A DNA stretch of 64,000 bases from Dipteris shenzhenensis (GCA_047967505.1 CM106539.1), one strand, 5' to 3'; counted from the first letter of the stretch, positions 19,986 through 32,279 are shown. The notes: generated by a model from the sequence alone, not told the origin. Program-made: numbers and translations.

Positions 19986-21590
19986 GAGTCCCAGTTGAAG
20001 CTTGGAGAATTCCCGATTGTTTGTTAGGCATCCTCAACTTGTTTTAGAGTCTTATGTATCAGTTGCTACTCATGTAGAGTCATTCCAGAGTCTTGCCTCT
20101 AGAGGAGTTAGTTGTGTCTCCCTTTTGTGGACCTGCAAAAAACATGATACTGGTTTGCAGGGCATCCTAGTCTTGTTCAATTTAAGAATCAATTTAATAT
20201 ATGTGTTCATGGGTATCAAGTGTGTCACTCTTTTATCTCACGAGTCAAAATCAGAGTCTTGTCTGTAGAGTCCTTAGTCATGTCTCCCTTTTGTAAACCT
20301 TTTAAAAACACGGTAGTGGTGCATAGGGCATTGTAAGAAAAATAAGCTAAAAGGTTTCAATTTTAATGGTCGATGGTCATATTTCCCCTATTTGGTAGCA
20401 CTGTCTCCAGGGTTATTTTAATCGAAGCTATACTTTTATATTAATATAAAATCTTGACGAAAGTTTATCAAGCTAATTTTTTCAATTTCATACTATTAAC
20501 AAAACATAGTATGATTTAATATATTTTCTTTTGAAAGTCTAAGTTAGTAATGTAAATCTTAGCGAACCTTTTAAAAATATTGCATAAAATTTTCAATCTT
20601 GGTGAATGGTTCAAAATTTTATTTTCATTAGGTCATATAAACTTTCAACACCAATTTAAAAGTTTCAATTCTTAACAAAACTAACATGAAAAAACATCCA
20701 TGATTGTTTGTAGATATGAAAAGAAAACAAGGATAGTGAGCTCAAGAGGGTGATTCTATGGAAGCCACACAATGAAAACACTATTGGAATGTTGGGGAAA
20801 GCTCTAGGCCAAGGCTTTTTTCATCATCTTGATGTCTCCAAAAATGCAGTAGATAACTAGACTGTTGAGGCAGCTTTGTTCAACACCAAAATGAAACATT
20901 CAAAGTCATTCTAAAGCTAAGTAGAAAAATTCAAATTCATGATTCGAAAAATATGGGAAAGGCGGACAAATGATTCAATAGGGAGAATAAATCGGGGAAA
21001 AAAAACATTGCCACATCACGTTTTTTAACGAATTTGCCACATCATCCAATAGTATTTGTACGAATACAATTTATTTGTATGAATAAACCAGAAATTCATA
21101 CAAATATCTGTTTGTATGAATATTTATTGGTACGAATATGTGTTGTGATGCCTATATATGCACACAAAGGAGCTTTTCGTGTTCATCTCATGCTGGGTTC
21201 TCTAGCTGAGCAAAAGAGATCAAAGAAGAAAAATAAAACAAGGTAGGCCTTGGAGGTTGCTCAAGCAATCTTCAAGGTCTTAATCAAAATGGAGTTTGTG
21301 TGTGTGAGTTCTTAGGATCTCTCTTTTGAGGTCTTAAGATGTTTTTTGTGAATGAGTTTGTTTGTGTGAGTTCTTAGGATCCCTCTGTTGAGATTCTAAG
21401 ATCTCTCAAAAGATTCCAAGATCTCTTAAGAGAATGTAATTTTTTTTTCATTAAGCATTTAGAGCTCTTTGGATCTTGTTCCTAAGATCTCTAAATTGTG
21501 ATTTGTGATTTGTTATTTGTTGTTTGATAAAGCTCTTTGGATCTCATGTATATGTGTTGCTAAAATCTCTAAAACTATTCTTTATTTTAG
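19986..21590. other. Intergenic DNA with short internal repeats
   Basis: No gene. Positions 21050-21140 hold repeated ttgtatgaata / ttcatacaaat words in both orientations. Positions 21300-21500 hold repeats around gagttcttaggatctctc and ttctaagatctct. Confidence 0.4.
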
Positions 21591-21649
21591 TTTATAATTT
21601 ATTTATTTTTAACTGTTGGTGAGAGGGTGAGCATTTGTATTCTGAACGA

Positions 21650-23030
21650 TACCTTGCATTTTTCTCAAGGGGATGAGGAAGTTGACCAGGGTTTCTCAGT
21701 CCAATCTGAGAAGGACATATGGCAGCTTGTAGCATTTGAAACCCCAAAGGAGTGCCATAAGACATTGAAGTGGGTTTTGGAGAGAACCACCATCCCATTG
21801 ATTATTCAAAGACAAGAGGTAGGGCAAACATTGACAGTGTATGGGCATGGAATGTTTCAAGTTCAATGGCATCTAGCTAGTGATTTGAAGACCCTCAAGT
21901 GCTTGTATGGTTGTGATACATGTGCAGATGCAAAATAGACATGCTTGTATTGCACCCACTCTCAAAAGATGCAAAAGGGAAGCCTACAATGGGAAAAGGG
22001 CATCCTTTCTTGCAACCAAAGTGCAGCCCCTAATTGTCAAAAAAAGGATCTAACCCCATTTTTTTAATTCCATTGCAGCAGGTACATGTGTGTACTTTGC
22101 ATGCTAAACTCCGCATAATTGAAAAGTTATTCTATCTCCAATAAACTAGAATTTGAGGCCACAGCAAGTCTCTGCACAATGCATTGCAAAAGCTAAAGAA
22201 CTACTCTCACTTATGAGACTTCACAGAGGCAATGTGAAGCTTAAGCAGGACAAGAAACAATGAGGAAAGACACAAAATCTTCATGCTAAAGTGTCCATGG
22301 GTGGAGGAAAGGCAAGGAGGTTCTTGTCGAACCACAATGCTGATAAAGAAAAACATACATTGGCTCAGAGCACCCTAGGTTGGGAGTATTTGAAAGCTTT
22401 GTGTGAGTGCACTACGAATCAAGCTTCACATCCGTGAATAGCTAATTTGAGAGCAAAACTGTGGACAAAGCTTGCTGCATTTATAAAGTTTCTTACGCAA
22501 GGTCAAATGGATGAGCTTTATTGTGAGAGATTTAAGACAGCATTTGGAGAATTCAAATCATTGATGGTAGAAGCATGGGGGGAGTCATGTTACACATTAC
22601 ATGGTTATCCTCCTTAGGTTGAAATTTTTTGCATTAACCTTGAGTTAGTTTATACTTCTAATACGATGTTCTTCTTTATAGCATATTCTTTATGCACATG
22701 CACCATGTTTTGTGGAGCAATGGGGGCCTCTATCCATTTCGAATACTCAAAGCATGGAGAAATCACACTACAGAGCAAAGGCATCCTACTTCAAGAATAC
22801 AAGGCATGGGGGTGGTACCGTGTGAAGAAATGCACTACATGAAATGTTCGGCTAGTTATATAGATGTCTAGAGGCTAGGACTCTCAAGCGTGATAAGGTA
22901 GAGGTCTCAAGTCTCACAAAAGTTGTTCAACATGTTAGGAAGACAAGGAGATGTGCTGCTTGGAAGTCCTCCATAGGGAGTCAAGGAGTTACACTTTGGT
23001 TGCAACATAGAGTTAGATAGGGGAGGCATT
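21650..23030 (+). pseudogene. Spliced transposase-like gene, unit 2
   Basis: This is the second copy of the gene at 7546-8880, on the opposite strand. It encodes EKDIWQLVAFETPKECHKTL, KWVLERTTIPLIIQRQE, FQVQWHLASDLKTLKCLYG, (stop)TCLYCTHSQKMQKGSL, later GESHVTHYM, and after an intron (22604-22681) HILYAHAPCFVEQWGPL with QSMEKSHYRAKASYF. It begins a little further upstream than unit 1 and so shows extra N-terminal sequence (GDEEVDQGFSVQSEK). More stops and frameshifts are present than in unit 1. Conservation of the splice sites and of the GDLK/CLYC and MEKSHY blocks argues that these were functional. Superfamily unassigned. Confidence 0.55.
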
Positions 23031-23234
23031 AGGTCCTAAGCGAACCCAAATGTAAAATGTTTGATGAATAAAGCCAACACTACTATAGATTCCAAAATTT
23101 ACAAAATTGTTTGGAAATTGCAGAGTTGCATGTGCATGTGCAACATGGTAGGGTGGAGGGGGGGGAGGAGGATGGTGAAGATCTAGCATTAGCGAACGAG
23201 CGACAAAAGAAGGGGGGTGCACTAAAAAAAACCC

Positions 23235-23516
23235 TATAAAGCAATCTAAAAACTTCACAAACCTGGGTTCTTGATTGAACAAGTACTTCAAATAATCAAT
23301 TTGGACCCATCTTTTTGTAGACTCATCAAGTTGATATGCAAAACTCGGGATGTGGTCTTGCATATACTTGATGAGATCTTCAAAATCATCTCGGGCACCC
23401 AAGTAGGTGCATAGGACATATATGCTCTTATCAAATACTAAAAATAACTCCTCCTCTCTATCAACTAATGGCATACGGGAAATGAAATCGTGGAAGGCAC
23501 ACCTAGCAGAATCCAT
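23235..23516 (-). pseudogene. Uncharacterised element gene (MDSAR-type), unit 2
   Basis: From the ATG at 23516 the frame reads MDSARCAFHDFISRMPLVD, FLVFDKSIYVLCTYLGARDD, LIKYMQDHIPSFAYQLDEST and DYLKYLFNQEPRFVK without a break, then runs into unrelated sequence near 23250. The junction falls in a gcttt pentamer that also occurs at about 4485 (end of the homologous exon) and 7256 (upstream of the H3-like gene) in unit 1. So the rest of this gene and the H3-like gene have been removed by a deletion. Product unknown. Confidence 0.6.
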
Positions 23517-23639
23517 GGTAGATTGGTAGCTAAGAACTATGGCTATGATAGTGAATCTTTGAAACTAAAGTACTTTATAACCTATATATACCCAAATGTT
23601 CCAAATATAAATAATAAAATAAATTATATTTTTTTTGGA

Positions 23640-24680
23640 CAAATTTTGATATTGACATGAAACAAAACCATTTAAAACATTAAAATAAATTGCACCACTA
23701 TGAATTGGAAAATGTGAAAATCCACAATTGTTCCACCCCACATTGTTTACCATCTTCAATATTCCAGGAGGGATAAAAGTGGCATTGTGCATGGGCTTCT
23801 CTACACGCTTGCCTACCTTTTCCCCATTTAAGGTAAAATGGAGGGACTCAGACATGCTATCCACCATGACCAATAGGTGTTCCCACATGTCCCTAAGAGT
23901 CCATTGTGACATGATGGTCACATTCTTGACATCTCCTAAATTAGAATCAATGCATAAACTTACCCCTGTATTATCATCATTGTTAGAGTCGAGGGGGAGC
24001 CAATTGCCACATGTTTTCTTCCAATGCCTATATTGGAAAGCTAAATATAACATTTGGTGGTAGATGTGGTACTTGACAACCACATTGTCCTTACATACAT
24101 GGCATTGAAATAGATTGCCCTTTTGTTCACCTGACCTGCTTCCCCAATTCACCCCAAGCAATTCCTCAAGGGCATTCTCATGTAAGCGCTTGCATGACCA
24201 CATGGTTTTTGTTTTGTGCATCTGGATATTCTAAAAACAAGAAGCAAAAATGTGCAAGACAACCTTACCCATTTAAAGTCAAATGTAAACTTCATGGCCA
24301 TGCCCACATCGTTTGCAATCTTTCCCTTGTAAACTTCATGGCCATGCCCAAATGTAAACTTCATGGCCATGCCCACATCGTTTGCAATCTTTTCCTTGTA
24401 TGATTGCACTGTTCTTGTGTCCACCATGCTGCAATCCATGTCTTCAAGTTGTGGTGATGCAATGCATTAAAGATGGGCATAGCCTAATCACATCCTTGGA
24501 GTAATGTACTTGGCATTATACCAATAGATATTTCTATGTTTCAAAGTAGAGGACTTCTCTCTAGCATGCATTTGCCTTCCTAAATCCTCATAAATGGTAG
24601 TAAACTCACCTAAGAAGCACTTGACTGGTGGTTCCCAGTCCTCAAACATTTGCTATGCACAAGTGCTATTTCAAAATACA
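23640..24680 (-). pseudogene. Uncharacterised element gene (FILNG family), copy B
   Basis: This is the most complete copy. The minus strand encodes FEDWEPPVKCFLGEFTTIYE, LGRQMHARE, LKHRNIYWYNAKYITPRM, VDTRTVQSYKEKIANDVG, an interruption (probable intron with a local duplication), then LHENALEELLGVNWGS, FQCHVCKDNVVVKYHIYHQM, GDVKNVTIMSQWTLRDMW, SLHFTLNGEKVGK and WNNCGFSHFPI. The C-terminal block of 218 codons is open. Two stops occur in the N-terminal block. It lies upstream of the MDSAR-type gene on the same strand and faces the transposase-like gene. No known domain was recognised. The CxxC pair could bind zinc (inference). Confidence 0.6.
24281..24400. repeat. Tandem duplication inside copy B
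   Basis: The segment aaatgtaaacttcatggcca...ttgcaatctttcccttgta occurs twice, about 70 bp apart, with a partial extra copy of the cttcatggccatgccca segment between them. Confidence 0.75.
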
Positions 24681-25529
24681 ATTTCAAACTGACTCATTAC
24701 AGTTAGAAATCTTACACAAAATGGTGGGGGAGGGGATGGTTTGAGTGGTCGCCGATGTAAGAGGAGTAGCCAATAGGGGTTGTTTGCAGGTCTATCCACC
24801 CTGCACCTCAACATGGCATTGCCCCACAAAAAGGAGCACTCCCATTGGTACATCTCGAATACCTCACTAATCCCTTGAAATTAGGAAACACTAATTGGGG
24901 GCCCTTTGGAGACCCCAACTCTCCCCTAATGATCCCAAACCTATATGAACGATCAAAAACAACAGAGAAGGAAACATATACTTGATCCCTAACCTATCAA
25001 ACATCCCCTATTCCCACACAAACAACCTGAGGTAAACTCAATCCCTACCCTCACCATAAAAACTCATAAACAAAACCAGCTCCTAAAATATGTTTGCCAA
25101 GGCTCTCGATAAGGAGGTGTAGCTTGCCTGGCCATCATTGGAAGCTCCAACAATGGTACCTACGTTCTCCAAGCTAGGAAAACCATATTCTATCCCAACC
25201 AGTCCTTCAACCTGTGCCAAAACTAGAGCAAGCTGCAAACATGCACCATGCTCAATCAAGTGTGACTCGAACAGGAGGAAAGGAAGCCTCGCCTGCCCAG
25301 CAAGCAAAAGGAAAGCGCCACTTACAGAAGCTCGACCAGGAAGATGGCTGCAAGCAACAAGAGGACCTACAGAAACGCCTCTTGAAAGTCTCCAAAGCTC
25401 CTACTAATCTCTGCTACCATAGTCAATTAGAGGAACAACAACCTCCATGTCTGCGAGGTAGGGGAGAATTTGGGGATCTGCAAGAAGATGATTCCTTGCC
25501 GTGGCGTTTGGGTCTATTATCTTACTCTC
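24681..25529. other. Intergenic, no gene supported
   Basis: Two overlapping plus-strand frames (25138-25407 and 25214-25537) are Lys/Gln-rich and could be a degraded gag N-terminus in front of the next feature, but there is no recognisable motif. Confidence 0.3.
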
Positions 25530-25860
25530 AGTTTTAAGGTGGATGAGGTGGATGCTAAGGCAGTTCTCCTCTCAGCTCTCTCTCAAAAATATCCAAAATT
25601 GGTACAAATCCTCCAAGTTAGTATAATCTCACATTAATTTATTTGGTTGCACTTTTCTTGCACAAGGAGAGACATAAGAATGCAAATATGCAGGTTGGAG
25701 AGCTAGCTTATGCAACCAGCAATAGAGAGAAGTAGTCTACAGGGAAGAAAGACAACAAAGGAGAAGCGATATCAAAATATTCTTATTGTGGGAAAGAAGG
25801 TTATTATGAGAGGCACAAGAAAGAAAAGGCATGTTTAGTTTATGATGCCCCAAAGTCGAA
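25530..25860 (+). pseudogene. LTR-retrotransposon gag fragment
   Basis: The plus strand reads KVDEVDAKAVLLSALSQKYP followed downstream by SYCGKEGYYERHKKEK, a degenerate CCHC knuckle in which the first Cys, the His and the last Cys are replaced, then LVYDAPKSKTLGLF. The layout resembles copia gag (a cleft segment ending in LP/YP, then a knuckle). No protease or polymerase follows. Confidence 0.4.
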
Positions 25861-26089
25861 GACTCTTGGGCTTTTTGAGTACATACCGATCAATCTTTTT
25901 GTTTCATATTTCGCCCTATGTGGGTAATCTTGCTATTGTTGCTATGCCATATGTGGGGTGGTAACATTTTGCCATGCCCTGTGTGGAATCTTTTTTTACC
26001 TCTTTTTAGTGCGTTCATTGGCTCAGCATAGCTCTATGTGGGCGAGACTTCTTTTATTTAAATGTAGTAAACTTTCCCCGTCAGATCAA

Positions 26090-26427
26090 GAGGGTGGATT
26101 TTTGGGAGCATGCACTTCCTCAAGGTCGTTTTGGGAATTATTTATGAGGGGGTTGACTTGCTAGTGATCGAATGGCAATGAGAAGGTAACTCCCTTGAAT
26201 TCTGATTCATCCATATAACTCTGCAAAAGTTCATTGGTGATTGTTCATATAGTCAACCACCCAATTCATGGGATCCACACGGCTCTAAAGATCCTGAATT
26301 GAAAGTGCTATGTGGGTGTTGCACAAGGGTTGGTCTACCCACGTGATTGCATGGCAGTGAGATCCTACGACCCATCAACTGACTAGAGGTGATGACAGAG
26401 ATCTTTAAGAGCAAGTCAAGACTTGCG
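26090..26427. repeat. Dispersed repeat, copy 2
   Basis: Matches 19600-19985 in the same orientation; the microsatellite that follows has grown inside the repeat between gacttgcg and gatcttccc. Confidence 0.7.
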
Positions 26428-26436
26428 TCCCTCCCT

Positions 26437-26484
<48 letters not shown>
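26428..26484. repeat. (CT)n microsatellite
   Basis: ccct repeats turn into about 21 uninterrupted CT units ending at 26484. Confidence 0.95.
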
Positions 26485-26487
<3 letters not shown>

Positions 26488-26610
26488 CTTCCCATGATGG
26501 GATCTGTCGTCAACCTGCCACTCTGGTATATCTTTCGCCTCCTCAAAGTTCTATGGCTCATGGAGGTGAGCCACCAAGGCAAAGTTGGTTGAGGGTGCAG
26601 CCACATTGTG

Positions 26611-28130
26611 TCATGACCATCGAACTCCAGAAGTCAACTCAAGGATCATACAGGGTCTTGAGATACCACATCGGTAACTTCCTATCACTGGAAGTTGACT
26701 TCGGGGGTGGCTCTGGTGCTTCTGACTCTTCATTTGTTCCTCTACTTCCTTGGGATCTTCAGTCATTGCTACCTCTCTAATGGTCAAGCTGGGTGTCCAA
26801 ACTTTGGGAACTTTGATGAACTCTTCCTCTGCTTGGGATGTTGCTTCCTCAAAGACCGCATCCCTATGGATCAATATATGTTTCCTCACTAGGTCAAAGA
26901 TGTGGTACCCCTGAGAGTCTCCATAGTACCTGACAAAGATGCACTTACTGCTCTTGGAATCCATCTTTGTCATGTCGTCTTTATGCACATGTGCGAATGC
27001 ATCAGAATCAAAAATCCTCATATGAGAGATTGTGGGCTTCTTACCATAGTATGCTTCATAGGGTGCTATATCTTCAATGGCCTTAGTCTTGGTCATGTTG
27101 AGGATGTGAATTGCAATATTGATTACTTCACCCGAGTAAGCTTTTGAGAGATCTCTCCCTCTGATCCTAGTCAATCCCATTTCTGTAACGGTCCGGTGCT
27201 TTTGCTCAGCAACACCATTCTGCTCAGATGTGCGAGCACAAGTAAGCTAATGCTTGATCCCATACTTTCTGTAGAAAGTATTGAACTCTGTTGGAGGTGA
27301 ACTCCCTAGAATGCTTTGACATCCTACCCTGTTTCCTCGCGTTCCAGTCTTTGAATTTCTCAAATGCGTGAGACTTCATGGCCATGCAATATATCCAAGT
27401 CATTCGACTAAAGTCAGCCATAAACCAAAGAGTATACTTGGACCATACTTGGACCCGGAAAATGAGTTGGTTGATATTGGTCCGCAAATGTCGAAGTGAA
27501 CCAGCTCCAATGGTCCCTTAGCCTCGATGTAATCTCCTTTGGGTATCGCTCCCCGATGTCGTTTGCCCTCCAAGCAAGCCTAGCAAACTTTCTCTGCGCT
27601 TCTGATAGGTGGAAGTCCCTCCACCATCTTGGACTTTTGCATTTCTATAAGAGTACCGTAATTGACATGACCAAACCTTTCATGCCACATTTTGGAGTGC
27701 CCATGGTCCCCATGAACAACTAAAGCATGTAACCGGTATCAACAGTCCTCCTCCTCAACACATTGGGCCACCACCTATCCGTCTTCCTTTGAAGTGACGG
27801 TGACTTCCCCATTCTCGAAGAGTACTAACACCTTATGCTTATCCATCTGACTCACAGAGAGCAGATTCTTGCACAAATCTGGAACAAACAGCACACCAAA
27901 GATTACCTTCTCTTCTCCCGCTATGGTAATAAACAAAATACTTTCAATCCCCTTCACTTGGCATGTCCAGTTATTCCCCACGGTAAGCTACAAGTTGGGA
28001 TGGATCCCCTCCATAGTCTTGAACCACTCCTTATTGGACATGTGTTTTGAGGCACCGATGTCCACATACCAAGCCTCCTTCTGGTGACTCGCTACATGGG
28101 CAGAGCAGTGCTCTGTTGACAAGAAAAGCT
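26611..28130 (-). pseudogene. copia-2 protease and integrase region, truncated
   Basis: Reading down the minus strand: AWYVDIGASKHMSNKEWF (protease, DSGAS changed to DIGAS), VLFVPDLCKNLLSVSQMD, WHERFGHVNYGTL and ACLEGKRHRG (integrase zinc domain), GPLELVHFDICGPIS, then frameshifted core, then AIHILNMTKTKAIEDIAPYE, YYGKKPTISHMRIF and KCIFVRYYGDSQGYHIFD. The element stops near 26610 with no reverse transcriptase; repeat DNA follows directly. Same family type as copia-1 but not a close relative. Confidence 0.8.
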
Positions 28131-28169
28131 CTCCAATAGTGACATTGGTTGTATCTGTCTTAGGCTCCT

Positions 28170-29020
28170 CCTTGCTATGGGACTCCTTTTTCTTTTGCTA
28201 CGCCTTCTTCTTCCAATAGTTTTCCAAAAAAATGACCAAGCTTTTCACAATAGAAACATTTTCTGCTCTGAGTGCGTTTCGAGTCCTTGGGCCTACCCTT
28301 AAAGGACTTGTCCTTTGCTAGAAGTGCTTTATCATCGTCCTTGTTGTATAACTTCTCTTGGGATTCCTCTTGCAGTAACAAGGGCCCAAGCTCTTGAAAT
28401 GTCTCAGGCTTGGCCCTTTATCCTGCTATCACAATGGTGACAAATCCCTTGAAGCTGCACTGTAAACTCCCAAGAGTGTCAGCAGTGCCAACTGACAGTT
28501 GTCCACCTTCTAAATGACCGATGCTAGTTGATCTCTTCCCCCTTTGACTTTGTCAAGTGGTCATGAACCGACTCTCCCTCATCCATGTGCATATTAAATA
28601 GCAAGTACTGGAGAGCCAAGATACGAAAAGTGTTATCTATCTTGTACAAGTCCTTCAAAGTGGCCCACACCTCCACTGATGTGTCAACCATCCGGATATG
28701 AGGAATCACAGAGTCCACCGTCATCCCTATTATTAAAGCCAAGGCCTAGGCATCTCTATGCTCTAAGGCTTCGAGCTCATCTTTGTCCATGAGCATCAAA
28801 ATCCTACCCTTGTGATTTTCCTCCAACTTTACGTCCACTCCCGTCGTGAGCTTCCACAACTTCCAAGCCACAAGGTGACTCTGGATGTTTATCTTCAAGA
28901 TGGGATAATTTGTCCCATCTAGCTTCCCAAACTCTTCAAAGGATGGTATAAGAGGGAACATGACTAGCGGAAGGAGTATGAATAGTAGTGGCAAAAGAGG
29001 CTTTTGACTTTGACATGTCT
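28170..29020 (-). pseudogene. copia-2 gag region
   Basis: Encodes FGKLDGTNYPILKINIQSHL, LEALEHRDA, ALIIGMTVDSVIPHIRMVD, EVWATLKDLYKIDN, and a knuckle KCFYCEKLGHFFGKL in which the last Cys is lost. Stops and frame changes break it. Typical copia gag order downstream of the primer site at 29155. Confidence 0.8.
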
Positions 29021-29154
29021 ACAGTAAATTTCACATTGCAAAGAATCTATAAATAGAGCGTGCGGTAGACGAAACAGAACTTTGCAAACTTTGTTTGAAT
29101 TGGCGTCGAATTAATCCTTCCTTCAATGTGAGAGTGTCTAGAGCTAAGAACCAT

Positions 29155-29166
29155 ACTCTGATACCA
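29155..29166 (-). promoter_or_regulatory. Primer-binding site of copia-2
   Basis: On the minus strand tggtatcagagt follows the LTR end (..tttccaaca), again the initiator tRNA-Met type. Confidence 0.8.
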
Positions 29167-29377
29167 TGTTGGAAATGAGGGATAGAATCACTATAACCTC
29201 GCAATCTCTACGGAATAGGAACTCCGCCTCACTCACGTAATGATGTAGACCACACACTAGAACCTCACACAAAAGATATAGTATAGAAATAGCTATGGAA
29301 TGCAAAAATACCTAAGGAAGACATGTCAATTATTAAAAGGCACCTAATCTGCAAAATCAGAACTTGGCCACCTGATC
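29167..29377 (-). repeat. Partial 5' LTR of copia-2, cut by a Mutator-like element
   Basis: Begins tgttggaaatgagg next to the primer site. The 9-bp target duplication at 29369-29377 and 31152-31160 indicates that the sequence originally continued at 31152. The outer LTR end was not located. Confidence 0.55.
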
Positions 29378-30227
29378 GAGGCAGTCAATAGAGCGAGCGA
29401 GAAAAAGCGAGCAAGCCCAAAAAAGCGAGCGACAATTAGTTGAAGTGGTTGGAAAATCAAGCAAGCAAAGAAAGAATCTTAATTTTTTATAAAATAATTG
29501 CTTGAAGTACAAAGTATTCAAAAAGGTGGTTATGTGTCACAAAATTTATATTCTGATGAACACAAGTTTTCTAGATGGTGCAAAAAGGCATGATATTCAT
29601 CTAAATCATGCCTTGTCATTTGATTTGATATGTAACATTATGCCATTTATATTTGATAATTAAAAGATGCAGGGATGTTAAAAACTCATCTTTTGGGCCA
29701 AAACAATCAAATGTTGACATCTTGCCAAAATATAGGGATGTGAAAATGCCCTCTTTTGGGCCAAAACAGGGAGCGCGCTCCCTGTTTTGGCCCAAAAGAG
29801 GGCATTTTCACATCCCTATATTTTGGCAAGATGTCAACATTTGATTGTTTTGGCCCAAAAGATGAGTTTTTAACATCCCTGCATCTTTTAATTATCAAAT
29901 ATAAATGGCATAATGTTACATATCAAATCAAATGACAAGGCATGATTTAGATGAATATCATGCCTTTTTGCACCATCTAGAAAACTTGTGTTCATCAGAA
30001 TATAAATTTTGTGACACATAACCACCTTTTTGAATACTTTGTACTTCAAGCAATTATTTTATAAAAAATTAAGATTCTTTCTTTGCTTGCTTGATTTTCC
30101 AACCACTTCAACTAATTGTCGCTCGCTTTTTTGGGCTTGCTCGCTTTTTCTCGCTCGCTCTATTGACTGCCTCGATCAGGTGGCCAAGTTCTGATTTTGC
30201 AGATTAGGTGCCTTTTAATAATTGACA
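29324..30227. repeat. 904-bp palindrome without spacer
   Basis: The two 452-bp arms are reverse complements centred between 29775 and 29776 (gagcg|cgctc). Every segment I compared matches, and the two arms encode the same 63-residue frame on opposite strands. The first 54 bp of the left arm (29324-29377) lie outside the Mutator-like element, so the inverted copy includes flanking DNA and the target-site copy. Confidence 0.95.
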
Positions 30228-31151
30228 GGTGGTTATTCAAAAAGGTGGTTATGTGTCACAAAATTGATATTCTGATGAACACAAGTTTTCTAGATGGTGC
30301 AAAAAGGCATGATATTCATCTAAATCATGCCTTGTCATTTGATTTGATATGTAACATTATGCCATTTATATTTGATAATTAAAAGATGCAGGGATGTTAA
30401 AAACTCATCTTTTGGGCCAAAACAATCAAATGTTGACATCTTGCCAAAATATAGGGATGTGAAAATGCCCTCTTTTGGGCCAAAACAGGGAGCGCGTTAA
30501 CGCGCTCCCTGTTTTGGCCCAAAAGAGGATATTTTCACATCCCTGTATCTTTTGATTTACAAGTCCAAACGGGGTCATATTACATATCAAATCAAATGGC
30601 AAGGCGTACTTTAGACGATTATCATGTCTTTGTGCACCATCTAGTAAAATTTAATGCACCAAAAAATGAATTTGTGGCCAATTTGCTGCATTGGTAAGAT
30701 TAGTGGGAGGTAAGAATAAATCATTAGGGAAGGATATTTTTGCAGTAACAAAGAAACATGGGTTTTGTTCCAAGAGTGAACAGAGTTTAAAAACCTAAGC
30801 ATTTACATATGCATGGAATCTAAACTAATCCATGCAAGGAGTCCTTGGAAAGATGATCTCAATTACTCTAGTGGAAAGAGAGAACTTGATTGCAGTAGGG
30901 TTTGTCTTTGATACAAACAATGACTTGGAAGTTAAACATACAAACTGTCTCATGGATGATGTGAAATTAGTGTTAATGGCTTTAAAGTTATATGCATGTT
31001 TAACCTTCTGGCATTGAGGGAACATATGCACTTTTGAATAAGTTATTATTTTTTGCTACTAAAATGGGGGATTTATAAACCTTTTATTGTTTTTTATCGC
31101 TCGCTTTTTTTGGCTTGCTCGCTTTTTGTCGCTCGCTTTTTGGTAATCCTC
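29378..31151. mobile_element. Mutator-like element with long terminal inverted repeats and internal inverted duplication
   Basis: The 9-mer cacctgatc flanks the insert (29369-29377 and 31152-31160). Ends align as inverted repeats starting gagg and sharing gcgagcga(g/c)aaaaagcgagcaagcc and a run of gcgagcgac motifs. The original element appears to be a left half, a gggagcgcg core and a right half that are diverged inverted copies of each other (compare 29516-29770 with 30506-30660). In this copy the left half is present three times: direct (29378-29775), inverted (29776-30174, plus flank to 30227) and direct again from 30234 to about 30490. No transposase is encoded. Confidence 0.8.
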
Positions 31152-32279
31152 CACCTGATCTAGAGGTGGAGAGGGGCAAGTGGGCAAGACCCAAGATCCC
31201 CAAAGCAGCAAGGATTTGGAAAATCTGGCCCAAAGGGGAGGTAGAAAATAGCATGTTGACGGTATTTTTCTCACACCTAGGTTTGATTGATACCCTTGTG
31301 CCCAACTCAGTATGCGTGGCCGATTGAATAGGAAGATGCCCTCTCTTGCAATCCTGAAGTTGCTCTGCCAAGCTTTCTTATGTCGCTCAAGATGCAAAAA
31401 CAAATACCAATAGAAAACACTAACAATCAGGGTTTGTGTTGCGTGGGCAAAACCGTCTGAAGACGAGTAATTGAGCACTCAACCAAAATACAAATATGGG
31501 TCAGAATACATGAAATAGCAACTGAACAATACAAACACACACTTGTAAGGCTTGTCAATTACAGACGACCAAAGCCGCAAAACCAATAACTCAAATACCC
31601 CTTACTCTCACTCGCCTTGACTTGAGACACAAGACTCTAGGAGAAACAACCCCTCCATTCAATCCTTCAAGCCTATGCACAATAACAACAAGGGAAAGGG
31701 CTCATTACAATTGGCTAGCATTTCCTATATACTAGACCTCGAACTCACACTCAAGCAGTATAAACTATGTCGCCTTCCTAACTTGTTCCATTGACATGCT
31801 TTACCCTTACCTTCCTCATAACTCGAGACACACCGCCTCGCTACCAAATCCCAATCTTACTTGCTTGCATGGTCTCGATCCAAGTTTATCTAACCCGCTC
31901 ATCATGACCATGACCTAATCCAAGTTGACGTGTTAACCAGGGGTTAACATTCACCTCGACTTTGCTTATTCTGTGTGCTCACAGCCCATTGGGCACCCGC
32001 TACTTGAATGCTAGTGGTTCATCGATGGAGCATCATCAACTTTAAGTCCATAGGTCTTGTCAAAGAATCCTCCTCTGTGTCAGTAATACCAACCAAGCAC
32101 CTAATGGCTCCAAGCACTCATGATCATCCTTCACCTTCACAAAGATTTTAGACTCCTCATCTAACCATTTGCCTATGGGAGACTTCCCACCGTAACATCA
32201 AGGTCTACATGGTTTACCTCAACAACAATGGGAGATCTCAACAAGAAGAGCTCTTTTGTGACCACCACACACAGCTTTT
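31152..32279. other. Probable LTR remainder and unassigned DNA
   Basis: The first part continues the copia-2 LTR interrupted at 29377. A 19-bp self-complementary end tgttaaccaggggttaaca at about 31934-31952 next to gtcgaggtgaa on the minus strand resembles an LTR start with a polypurine tract, perhaps of the copia-3 fragment. This is tentative. Confidence 0.3.

Noticed and set aside
29653-29898. Identical 63-residue frames on both strands
   Set aside because: They are a consequence of the palindrome, not two genes.
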